This document shows positions 42,330-52,470 of a stretch of 64,000 bases of DNA, one piece after another. This DNA is from Ephydatia muelleri (lineage: Eukaryota > Porifera > Demospongiae > Spongillida > Spongillidae). The notes beneath the pieces are model-generated. The model was not told the DNA's origin. It was given only the letters and a program-made list of their open reading frames with translations, and searched no databases. Position numbers and translations under genes: made by a program. Where the stretch lies: positions 7,437,690 through 7,501,689 of the forward strand of contig JABACO010000017.1 of the NCBI GenBank assembly GCA_013339895.1, in the 5' to 3' direction. Numbering within the stretch: position 1 is the stretch's first letter; each line of letters opens with the position of its first letter.

Positions 42330-42780
42330 TGAATGCTGAAACCTAGCATGGGATAGCAAGGCTCTGGCATTGCAGCGAACTAAGGTGAGGTTCAGTCTCT
42401 GATAGATGCTTGTAGTGGCCTTTGACTTGCTACACTGCAACTGCAAAGCCAGATGGGCAGCCACCCGAGAAATGGAACCCTGAGCTTCCACACCCCAACA
42501 ACCATAGGACTTTACTGTCAAGGGTATGCAGACCCAACCCTACTCTCTGCACTTGGAATCATTTGCATTGTTCTTGCACACTTCAGCCTTTCCAGCTGCT
42601 GACCCACTTCTGGCTCCCGCTTCATTCAATGTTGTGGAGTTAAGCGGAGAGACCACTGTTAGATCAAAAGCAGCTGGCTTCCCAGTCATCCAGTTGGGCA
42701 CTAGGATGTCCGCCGGCCTACTGAGCGAACTTTCAGCCCCATATCCATTGACCTACCTCAAGTTGACCACCCAGCCTTAT
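42330..42780 (-). repeat. LINE family A C-terminal fragment, well kept
   Basis: RPADILVPNWMTGKPAAFDL, TVVSPLNSTTLNEAGARSGS, then, past one stop, GWVCIPLTVKSYGCWGVEAQ and RLNLTLVRCNARALLSHA. One of the cleanest copies: the D, D and K positions expected for a PD-(D/E)XK fold can be placed as PAD, FDL and the KNNAND Lys (inference). Confidence 0.75.
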
Positions 42781-42934
42781 TAATTTGAATAAGAAATATT
42801 ATTAGTCTAGGTGGGTGTTACTTAATGTTATGTGCTTGTTTATCTGTATTGTTATATTGAATTATTAATTTGTTTTGTGTAATGTTGTTATTTTAATGTA
42901 TTATTTTTATTATTTTATACTTGCCACTTTGGGT

Positions 42935-43225
42935 GATGCTTGTAAATCAGCAGGAGTTGCAGCTTATACAACAGAGTGTCGGAAACACTCTTCCAATGAC
43001 CCAAAGTGTCAGGAGTTGGGGTGGGTCTGTATTCCCCTTGCTGTTGAAACGTACGGCTATGGGGCAAAGAGGCCCAAAACACCTTCTTGCAACTGGCATC
43101 TCTCCTTTCAATCAGTCAGTGCTGCCCGAAGTCTAAGATCATTTCGGAGATCTATGGTCGGCTCAATCTCTCTCTAGTGAGGTCAGTAGCTAAGGCCATC
43201 CTTTCTAGAAGAGTTGTTCTGGGTT
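42935..43225 (+). repeat. LINE family A C-terminal fragment
   Basis: GDACKSAGVAAYTTECRKHS, SNDPKCQELGWVCIPLAVET and YGYGAKRPKT. A frame change then precedes IYGRLNLSLVRSVAKAILSR. Confidence 0.7.
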
Positions 43226-43299
43226 AACTGATTAATTTTACTTGTCATTTGTGTGTGCTGTACATGTACAATAATACCATTATCTCCACACTTTCCTCC

Positions 43300-43430
43300 A
43301 GACTTGCCACTCCACGTGCCGGCTAAAGTCCATTGTTCTCAATGAGATCCATGGCCAGTTGAATCTCAACCTTGTCTGCACCCATGCAACAGTGTCCTCT
43401 CTAGGATAGCTCCTTCACCATAAATGTATT
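43300..43430 (+). repeat. LINE family A extreme 3' end
   Basis: CRLKSIVLNEIHGQLNLNLV and CTHATVSSLG. It is followed by a TTATTATTATTATA tail, as for other copies. Confidence 0.55.
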
Positions 43431-43611
43431 TTGCCACGTGTTGTATATATTATTATTATTATACTTTAATAGCAATGTTTTATCAACAGTAATAATAATA
43501 ATACATAATGCACATTAGATATACTAATAGGTAGCTATCAAAACATGGAATACATACAATTAGATGATACTTAAAATGAAATCGTAAACAGAAACAAATT
43601 AGTCAAAAAAT

Positions 43612-43900
43612 TTAATCCATGAATGAGGCCAGAGGAGCACCATCATCAAACCCCAGCCCACTTCTCCAGTTGATGCGTGACCCTCTAAGACAGAGGCTCA
43701 CTGCTCGAACCCCTGCAAAAGCAAGCCGTGATCTTACATAGCTGCTTGTAATGGAAAAGGCTTTGTCCCACTTGAAGGACAGAGCAGTGGCCATGTGCCT
43801 TAGGAAGTGACTAGCCTCTTTATGAAGTAGTCGTCCACTGAAAGTACAAATGGGGGTAAAGGTGCCTCTTCTGTCTTCTACTGCCTTTTTAGCATAATAA
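43612..43900 (-). repeat. LINE family B C-terminal end, open
   Basis: The minus strand gives KKAVEDRRGTFTPICTFSGR, LLHKEASHFLRHMATALSFK and LRGSRINWRSGLGFDDGAPL, then a stop, without interruption over about 95 codons. The family A copy that follows on the plus strand overlaps its 5' edge. Confidence 0.75.
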
Positions 43901-43917
43901 TTATAATAAGTGTCCCC

Positions 43918-44106
43918 CTGGTGACTGAAACATATGGAGCATGGGGACCTGAGGCCAAGGCCTGTTTCTCCCAGCTGGCTTCGAGGCTTTCCATCAGGCT
44001 TCAAAAGCCCAAATCAGTCATTCTACATGAACTATATGGTCGCTTAAACACATGTCTCGTTCGTTGTGTTGCTACGGCCATATTAAGTAGGATCCAGTCA
44101 TTGTAA
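43918..44106 (+). repeat. LINE family A 3' fragment, open
   Basis: VTETYGAWGPEAKACFSQLA, SRLSIRLQKPKSVILHELYG and RCVATAILSRIQSL, then stop. A tail with TATTATTATTATTTTA (44167-44185) follows. Confidence 0.75.
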
Positions 44107-44267
44107 CTTTTTTCTGTGTTTATTCTTGGTGTAATTTTGTATGAAATTATAATAATCTGCGGCATATGTATTATTATTATTTTATACGGGATATTTATGT
44201 ATGTATCATTATTAATGGAATAAATACATGTACAATATTATTATTATTAATATTAATACATACAATT

Positions 44268-44330
44268 ATTGGGCCTGATCAGGGCCAACGCTAGGGCATT
44301 ACTGGCTAGGTCGTCTTCACTTTCGTAAAG
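44268..44330 (+). repeat. LINE family A extreme 3' end
   Basis: GLIRANARALLARSSSLS and a stop, preceded by ATT-repeats. Only about 20 codons. Confidence 0.5.
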
Positions 44331-44499
44331 ACTTTAAGTACATGTAGGTGTGTTGTATATGAAATATATTATGAAGTCAAAGACAATTATAATAATACAT
44401 ACACAATTTATTTTTTAATAATAATAATGAACGTTTACATATTATTACAAATGACCATGCACAATCTACCCTAACCCTCAAGCAGGTCCATTGTCGTAG

Positions 44500-45310
44500 C
44501 TTCAGAATAGACCTTGCAATTAAAGCACGGGCATTGGCTCGAAATATAATAGGAGACTTAGCCTGCCATAAATGAAATTTAGCGTGGTAGCCTTTGTTGA
44601 ATTGCCTTGTGCCGCAAGTCGTACAGCAAGTTGTCCAAAAAACTGGCCCGCAGTTTTTCCCCATGCACCAAATGTCTCCACCACTAGTGGAACACACTTC
44701 CAACCCAGTTCAGAGCACATCGAATCATTATTTGAGTGCTTTCTCTCCTCCGTTTGCCTTGCTGCTGCACCTGCAACCACACCCGCTTCGGACAAAATAC
44801 TTGATTTAAGCGGAGAAGAAGTGCATCAATGGCTGCAGGCTTATCACTAGTGGACCAGCTTGGAATGAGTATATCTGCAGGTCGTATTAACCTCCTTTCA
44901 TGACCCAAACCAGCACCTGCTTCCAGTTTTGGGTTCAACAGAGCTCGCTTGCAAAAATCAAATATTGCATTACGCAGAGTATTATGGCGAGCCACTACAT
45001 CTCCCCCAAATTTGCAGGTCACTGCATGGTGTGCATCCAGAGCTTTGTCAGGACAGTAAGCGCATACACCTACTTCTGGTGTTAGAGGCAGACCAAGCCA
45101 CCATTTGATGCTCCACTGCATTTCGTTGGGAGCCAAGTCAAAACCCAACCTAGGGGAGGGGACTACCTGTAGCCATGAGGAGGCATGCACAGATGAAATG
45201 GAGAGTATACGAGCTCGATCTGCCAGGTTGCCAGAGTCGTATAGTGCACTGAATAATGGTACATTGATGATGGTGTTGTTGCGGGCCCCATTGCGGCCAT
45301 TGCTCATGTT
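44500..45310 (-). repeat. LINE family A C-terminal half with intact knuckle
   Basis: The minus strand gives RARILSISSVHASSWLQVVP, WSIKWWLGLPL, CAYCPDKALDAHHAVTCKFG (an exact CX2CX7HX4C knuckle), GDVVARHNTLRNAIFDFCKR, RPADILIPSW, and after a frame change SELGWKCVPLVVETFGAWGK. The knuckle spacing is that of R2-type LINEs, where it precedes the restriction-like endonuclease. It is the reference copy for family A in this window. It lies head to head with the next element. Confidence 0.8.
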
Positions 45311-45314
45311 CTTG

Positions 45315-46720
45315 CCATTATCCAATACTGTGGACCACCACTTGGCCTTTACATCAACATCGCCAAGTGTGAATTATTCAGTTTAAGTGATCTCAGTACC
45401 TTCCCAGATGAGACGAAACGATCCAATGTGCCCTACTTTGAGATCCTGGGGGCTCCCATAGGTGATCTAGTGTTCTGCGCAAATTTTGTGGCCCAGAAGC
45501 AGTCAGAGGCTTCCAAGTTACTTCAGCAGTTGGAAGCTGTGGGCTCTATCGACCCCCAGGTAGCCTTACTTCTTCTTAGACAATATTGTAGACTGGTGCA
45601 CCTATCTAGAAATACTCCAACTCCCCTAGTTAAGGAAGCCTTTGCCCTGTTTGACGATTGCGTGCAGCAATGCTTCTCAGAATGTACTGCAGTGGATGTT
45701 TCTGCCTCCACTTGGCAGCAGGCACAACTGAGCTTAAAGAGGGGGGGGGGGCTTAGGGCTTCGGCGCCTATCTTGCCACTCCCCTGCAGCATACATAGCT
45801 TCATTTCAGTCTTCAGGCCTTTCCCCTTCGTCCGGTATGTATCTGTCCTCTTCAGTCGACCTTTACAACAGTCTTGTAGACCCCCAGGATTCCCTTACCC
45901 CTGAGTTGGTAGGCAATTCCCATCTCTCAAAGAAAGGGTTTTATCTTCCAAGATTGATGACCAACAGTTCGGTAACCATTTTCACAGCGCAATCTTGACT
46001 GACAGGGCTCGTCTTTTGTCCATCTCTTCCCCTCACACCTCTGCCTGGCTGTCCGTCACTCCCTCCCCTCAACTCAACCTCCACTTGGAGCCTGCAGAAT
46101 TTCAAGTGGCACTAAAGTGGTGGTTGGGTATCCCGGTGGTTTAAGGCTGAAGTTGCCTTCACTGCCTTCCTTTGTGTTGGATGACTTTGGCCATCACTCC
46201 CTCAGTTGTAAGTATGGAGGGGATGTGGTTTCGCGCCATAATAAGCTCCGGGATGTTTATTTAGACTTCTGCCAACATGCTTGCCTGGGTCCATGTCTGG
46301 AGATGGGCTGTGGGGCTGGGTACACCAATTCACAATCCCGCCCTGCAGATGTTCTTGTCCCTAACTGGGACCTTGGCAAACCTGCTGCCTTTGACTTGTC
46401 CGTCACGTCCACACTACATCCAAGTGTTTTGCTAGAAGCGAGCATGATGGCAGGTTCGGCAGCCCTTGTGGCCGAGAACAGAAAGCACAAATATAATGAC
46501 AGGAAGTGTGAGGAACTGGGTTGAGTGTGCATCCCACTTGTGGTCGAGACCTATGGGTGTTGGGGTGCTGCAGCAGTGGCGGCCTTTTCTAAGCTCGCTG
46601 GTCGCCTTTTCACCAGGCTAAACCAACCCAAGTCCAAGACCATCTTTGGAATGTACAGCCGCCTAGGCTTAGCCTTAGTGAGAGCTAACTGCAGAGCCAT
46701 CCTTTCTAGATTAACCTGAC
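45315..46720 (+). repeat. LINE family A RT thumb through C-terminus
   Basis: Begins LAIIQYCGPPLGLYINIAKC, then VPYFEILGAPIGDLVFCANF, LLRQYCRLVHLSRNTPTPLV, CFSECTAVDVSASTWQQAQL, RARLLSISSPHTSAWLSVTP, HHSLSCKYGGDVVSRHNKLR, RPADVLVPNWDLGKPAAFDL, CIPLVVETYGCWG and RANCRAILSRLT. This covers the RT thumb, linker, knuckle half and endonuclease-like region in about four frames. The G-rich run at 45740-45750 marks one break. Confidence 0.8.
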
Positions 46721-46849
46721 TGTAAGGCCTCTTCTGTATGTTGCCTCCTATGTTGAATAATGATTACTGTAGTTGTATAATCCATGAATAAAAATAATAA
46801 ATTGGATGCACAGCTCGAAGCCGATAGTTGGGTCAGTAGGTATGGCAAA

Positions 46850-47205
46850 CACGTCCTGCTGATATCCTCAACCCTAACTGGAAGTTGGGCAAGCCTGCAG
46901 CAATTGATCTTTGCGTCACATCCCCAAAACCCTTCAAGTAGCGTGTGTAACAGCAGCTATGCAGGCAGAAAAGAGAAAGCACTACAGTGATGATGCAAAA
47001 TGTCTAGAGTTAGGCTGTGTTTATATTCCTCTGGTGGTAGAATCTTTTGGATGTTGGAGACCAGAAGCTCAACATAGCCTCTCTAGCTTGCTGGAAGACT
47101 GGCCACTAGGCTGAGGTCCATCACTACAAAACAGATGTATGGCAGATTGAATTTGACCCTGATTAGAGCCAACTCCAGGGCCGTTCTGTCTGGAGTAGTT
47201 GTTTA
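46850..47205 (+). repeat. LINE family A C-terminal fragment
   Basis: RPADILNPNWKLGKPAAIDL, MQAEKRKHYSDDAKCLELGC, YIPLVVESFGCWRPEAQHSL and MYGRLNLTLIRANSRAVLSG, with three or so frame changes. Confidence 0.7.
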
Positions 47206-47359
47206 ACTTCGTAGTTTATGTTGGCGTTGCTGGCTCATGCTTTGCCTGCCTTAGCCGTGAATTTTAGTGTATGTGTGTTATTAGTTTTAGAGATAGATTA
47301 TATTTATCTATTTATGTATTTATTAATATTATTAGTACACAGCACAAACACAGGTAATG

Positions 47360-47690
47360 CTCTATACTGGTGGTGCTATTCTGGCATTGGCACGAACCAG
47401 GTGAACATTCAACGAGCCATAGATGTCATTCAGCACCACCAACTTTGGCTTGCACATGGAGGTGGCGATAGAAGAGATGATGGCAGAGGCCTCTTCACTC
47501 CAGGCTCCATAGGACTCAGCCACCATGGGGACACACACCCACCCAATTTCAGAACATTTAGGGTCATTGGCCTGGTGTTTCCTTGCCTCTGTGACCTGAG
47601 CAGCAACACTCCCACTTCCAAAAGGGTTAGAGGGTTTTGCGGTGATGTGATTGAGACATCAAGTGCTGCTGTTTTTACAACACACACAAA
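47360..47690 (-). repeat. LINE family A C-terminal fragment
   Basis: ALDVSITSPQNPLTLLEVGV, then in other frames SELG/GGCVSPWW, SPMEPG and the LNVHLVRANA end. It is degenerate but in the right order. Confidence 0.6.
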
Positions 47691-47694
47691 GGAA

Positions 47695-48175
47695 TTATTG
47701 TTGGTACCAAGTATTAATTAACTTTTATTTCGAACTGTAGGTGCATTTTTTAACCACATAATGGTGATTTAATCTCTTGCAGTCATAGCCCATGCTGTTG
47801 CAATTTTTTAGCAGTGTGCATAATGTAAAGTTGTTTTGTAGAGTTGTTCTAACATAACTTTTACAGGTTTCTTGTAATTTTAAAATCAACACCCATATAT
47901 TCAAGATACAAAAATAGTCATAACTAGTTTTAATCCACATCATTTTAATTAGAATAGGTAAGCAATTAAGAGAATAATGCAGAATTTAATACCTCCGTCT
48001 TCCAATAAGTTTAATAATAAAATATGTGCTTGTTGATTCTTCATCATGAATTATTTGATAGAAATTTTCAATATACCCCTTATCACTAACTTTAATCTTT
48101 TGGAGGTTTAATAGTCCGCAGATGATGCACTTTAACCAATGTATATTAATTTAAAGTGAATTAATACTTGGTACC
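47695..48175. mobile_element. ~480-bp MITE with TTGGTACCAAGTATTAATT ends, copy 1
   Basis: TTGTTGGTACCAAGTATTAA at the left and its inverse at the right (about 20 bp of TIR). It is AT-rich and non-coding. A second, direct copy is at 49430-49895. Confidence 0.85.
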
Positions 48176-48239
48176 AACAATAATTTACTGAAATTAGGGC
48201 ATAAATAAATAAATAAATAAAATACACACAATACTACAG

Positions 48240-49215
48240 AAGAAACACAAGAAGCAGTGCTCAATTTATTGTGGCAGATATGGAAGCCCAGCCCCATCTT
48301 CAATCTCCATACTTCTCCATTTCACTCTACTGCCCCCATCAACTGTCACAACAAATGGCGTAAAAGATGCGTTTATGATTTCAGCAGCCTGTGAGTATTT
48401 TTGTTTCTTAGTGGATGAAAGATTCACTGCACCCACATCACAATGCACATCAGAATCCACTACCCGAACATCAAAAAATGTAGTAGCTTGAGGGTGCCGT
48501 ACACTACGAACAGAAAAATCAGCAACTAAAGCAGGAACATTTTCTTGGTCATTGGGTTCTTTTACGATAGGTTTTCTCACAACCATTTTATACGCAATTG
48601 AGGCCAGATCACCTAGGGCATCCCTAGTCTAATTGTGTCTTTGAATAACGAAGCCAACCGTTTCTACAATCAAGGGCATGTCCAGTGCTGAACTGACAGC
48701 CACAACCATCACACAGAGCCGGCAATCATAGTAATGGTGGATGATATCTGACTGCCAGGGAGTCCCGAAATTCAATGGCAGATAGATCAAAATGATGGTA
48801 TGTCATTGCTATTACTGTCAACCATGCTGAGGTCTTTCCATCAATTCCTCATTGTATCGCTCTCTTCTTGTTGTCGTCAAAGGGGTGATAAAGCTTGACT
48901 TCAGATGGTTCTGGTATTAGATTTCAATTTCTTGATTTAATTCCCGGTGTAGTTTTGAAAGTAGCTCCATGTGGTTATATACTGAGAGGGCTAAAATGCC
49001 CTTGGTGGCACCAACTATTTGAGCTGCACATTTTCTGGAGAAAGACACTGCTGTTGAAAGGGGATCACGTATTCCCAATCCACCATGACAAGCAGGAAGT
49101 GAAAAAAGTTGCATTTCAGAATCCCTTACAGTCCCCTGGAATAAAGCTGGCCAAAAGGTGTCGTTCAATGCATTGCACGGGATCTCAAAGCAGGGTTCAC
49201 AATTTAGTACCACTC
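48240..49215 (-). repeat. LINE family B remnant: RT thumb plus C-terminal fragment
   Basis: The minus strand gives LFSLPACHGGLGIRDPLSTA (49080-49140, RT thumb) and further on VVRKPIVKEPNDQENVPALV, ADFSVRSVRHPQATTFFDVR and FTPFVVTVDG, joined directly to SRVKWRSMEIEDGAGLPYLP. The roughly 50 codons that should stand between VDG and SRVKW are missing. The 3' end is followed by an (AAAT)n tail (48205-48222). Confidence 0.75.
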
Positions 49216-49429
49216 TTTGCAGGTAAGACCATTAAAATTGCAATGATATTGAAAGAGCCACAAATGAAGCCTGGGGGGTATAATTCAGCTGCCTCAGCCA
49301 ATACACCCGCTCCAGATGTCCAAGTCTTAACCTTCTATGAAACAAAAGCATGCACATCCCAATGAATCCCCTCAAGAAACAATGTCTACAAACTATTTTA
49401 CTCCAAATTCTCCAAACAGTGTCTAGTAT

Positions 49430-49895
49430 ATCAATTAACTTTTATTTTGAACTGTAAGTGCATCTTTTAACCACAATAATTGTAATTCAATCTCTTGCAG
49501 CTATAGCCCATGCTGGTGCAATTCATGTAGCATAGTGTGCATAGTTTAAAGTTGTTTCGTAGAGTTGTTTTAAAATAACTTATAGAGGGTTCTTTGTAAA
49601 ACCTTAAAAGCAACACTCATGTACACAAGATCAAAAATAGTCATAACTAGTTTTAATAAACATCATTAGGTAAGCAATTAAGAGAATAATTTAAACTTTC
49701 ATACCTGTCTTGTAGTAAGTTTTAAAAAACAAAAATGTGCTTGATTATTGAGATTGTTTCTCCATCATGAATAATTTAATTGAAAATTTCAATACACCCT
49801 TTATCACTAAATTTAATCATTTGGAATTATTGTAGTCCGCAGATGATGTACTTTTTATCCTATTTTGGATTTAATTAATACTTGGTACCAACAAA
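49430..49895. mobile_element. MITE (TTGGTACCAAG family), copy 2
   Basis: Aligns along its whole length with 47695-48175 (AGCCCATGCTG.TGCAATT, AGTCATAACTAGTTTTAAT, AGTCCGCAGATGATG). The right end AATACTTGGTACCAAC is intact and the left end is worn. Confidence 0.85.
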
Positions 49896-49899
49896 TAGC

Positions 49900-50127
49900 T
49901 CTGTCAAATGAAGGCAAATGTAATGAACTTGGATGGATCTGTGTACCATTGGTGGTTGAATCGTATGGAGCCTGGGGGGAAAGGAGGCTTTGGAGTCTAT
50001 CTCCCAGCTAGCTTCCTGATTAGCCACTTGCTCTTCCAAGGCAAAGTTACTGAGCTCTACGGACGGCTGAATCTTCATCTGGTACGAGCTAATGTCATTG
50101 CCATCCTTTCACATAGCCTCCATCAAT
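49900..50127 (+). repeat. LINE family A 3' fragment (second copy of 1-219)
   Basis: The same fragment as at the window start. Upstream context (the MITE) is visible here but not for the first copy. Confidence 0.75.
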
Positions 50128-50279
50128 GACGTAGTGTAGGCATAGTTAACGTTTTGTGTACATTGTGTATTCCCTTTGTAGTCTAGTTGTGTGCTATGTT
50201 AAATAATAAACAAAAACCAAAAACATAATTATATTATGTTTATACAAGACAACAAGCCAGCAAATATTACCTCCTGAAC

Positions 50280-50490
50280 TTCAAGTTCAATAAAACAAAA
50301 TATGGTTGACCATCTAAGCCGATTTCACTTCTCCATTTAACACGAGAACCTCTCTCAGTCACAAACTTGTTACTCAGCTCATCGCCTCACTGTAGGTTTT
50401 GTCCCATTTGTTAGCTATTCTGTAAGCCAAGGCTTTTACAACTGAGTCTTTTAATCTGCACACCACTTCTTCACTCACATCTCTCAAACC
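50280..50490 (-). repeat. LINE family B 3' fragment (second copy of 370-580)
   Basis: Identical to the fragment in copy 1. Confidence 0.65.
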
Positions 50491-50818
50491 TCTTAATCCA
50501 GGTTCACATGCATACTTTGAACACGTGCAAACAAAAATCAGAACCATTTATCTTTTGAAAAAAAAAGTGACACACCCAAACGCAGAAATAAGCAGTCACA
50601 CAAACATGCCAACAACTGGTACACAAAAGTAACACACCTGATACACAAAAGCAACGCATTTAACAAGAGCAACAATGAATGTATTTACTAGCAAGTTCTG
50701 CTGCCATAACATTTCCTGTGATTTCCTTCTCAATAAAATATAACCTACGAGTAGAGCTGTATCCAGTTGTGCCAATGAAAGATACACATGGACAACCCCA
50801 CCCTATCCTGGTATTCTC

Positions 50819-51111
50819 TTATGAATAACTGGATCTATTGCTGCCCCCCAGGAGAGCTCGGATATTCTGAGAACCCGATATCACCTTTAGGAGTCTCATT
50901 CTATGCAATTTGGAAGTGATCTTGAGTTCCTCTTGAAGCATCTGTTCCGTGCATTCCGAGAGGATGTCCCCGCTAATCTGCTCTGTGCTGAAAGTATCAG
51001 TGTACTGAGTCAGGCCCATGTGGTCCAGCAGTTTTATGACCTGGTGAGAGTGGAAGAGACAATCACTTCGAGCAGCTGTGTACAACTGTGGTTCAAAGTA
51101 CAAACCATTCT
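50819..51111 (-). CDS. Terminal SAM-domain exon, copy 2
   Basis: Identical to 909-1201, including the TAA stop and acceptor. Confidence 0.85.
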
Positions 51112-52438
51112 CTGGGAGATACTAGTACTAGTCACATACGATGTACAGGTATAGATTGGAGGCTGGTAAACACACAAAGCGTTCAATACAATATAGCCAA
51201 AATAAGCATTCTGTTCAGGTGTAATATCCCAGCATGTTCAGGTGTTATATCCAGGTGTAATATCCCAGCATATCCAGGTGTAATATCCCAGCATATTGAG
51301 GTGTAATATCGAGGTGTAATATCGAGGTGTAATATCTCAGCATATTGAGGTCTAATATCCCAGCACATTGAGGTGTAATATCCCAGCATATTGAGGTGTA
51401 ATATCCCAGCACATTGAGGTGTAACATCCCAGCATAATATCCCAGCATATTTAGGTGTAATATCCCAGCGTAATTTTGTTGCATATTCAGGTGTAATATT
51501 CAGGCATAAATATCAAGCATTTCATTTATATTTAATCAATCAACACAATCCCCTCACACTTCCCACACTTGCTACTATAATCGACACAACACATCTCATT
51601 TTGGGCACAACATGGCTGCACAGATGCATGACAAGTAGCATGGGAATCTGTGTGTCTATGTCTCCAGACCACCTTCGGTCACCAACATACAGACGAGATC
51701 AAGATGAGAGGCTCTCTACTGTAATCACTTGGGCTCAAGAAAATGTGTGCCCAGAGGAGAGGGTTAAAAGCTGGTAAGCGGTTGACAGGCTGCGTGTAAG
51801 TTCAGGGGACGGGAATTGGCAAGGGTTAAATGGAATGAGGAGAGACATTCTAATTTGATAGGTCTACACAATGGAGGAGGGACCATGTAGTAGAGACCCA
51901 CACTACTGATAACCACACACAGCTTTCCTATCTGCGACTACACTAAGTGTCAACTCCCTATAGCTGAACTGTGTTTGTTTAAATTGGTTGTATCCAAATA
52001 TGTATATGCATGTGCTGTATTGTGATCTCTGTGTGATGCTTAGGTGCCACTAAGGTGATTGCTAGCAAAAGGTGTTAAATATCTCTGAGCCTAAGGTCTG
52101 GGGGGAAAAGCTTCCCCTCCATTCATATCTTATCTAACCTACTGTCCCCAGATAATGATCAAAGAATATGGGCTGCAATTTATTCAGTCACATAGGCAAC
52201 CCTTGCTGGCCTGCCTTGCTCTCCTACCCACCACTCTCTACTTGCACGTGTTCTTGCTCAAACATCAATGGTGGGCAGCACCCATTGGGCTTCTACCCTG
52301 ACCTAACCAATTAACCAGCGTCGTGGTGTAGCAAACTGGCTGACCCAATGGTGACCAGCGTTAGTCCATTGGATCCTAGCGAGGCTCAGTGGTGAGTGGT
52401 CAGCACCCCTATAGCACACCCGACTGGCTGGCTGCCTC

Positions 52439-52470
<32 letters not shown>

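Noticed and set aside
47695-49895. LTR element with direct terminal repeats
   Set aside because: Each repeat has its own inverted ends (TTGGTACCAAG) and the interior is a LINE fragment on its own strand, so two MITEs fit better.
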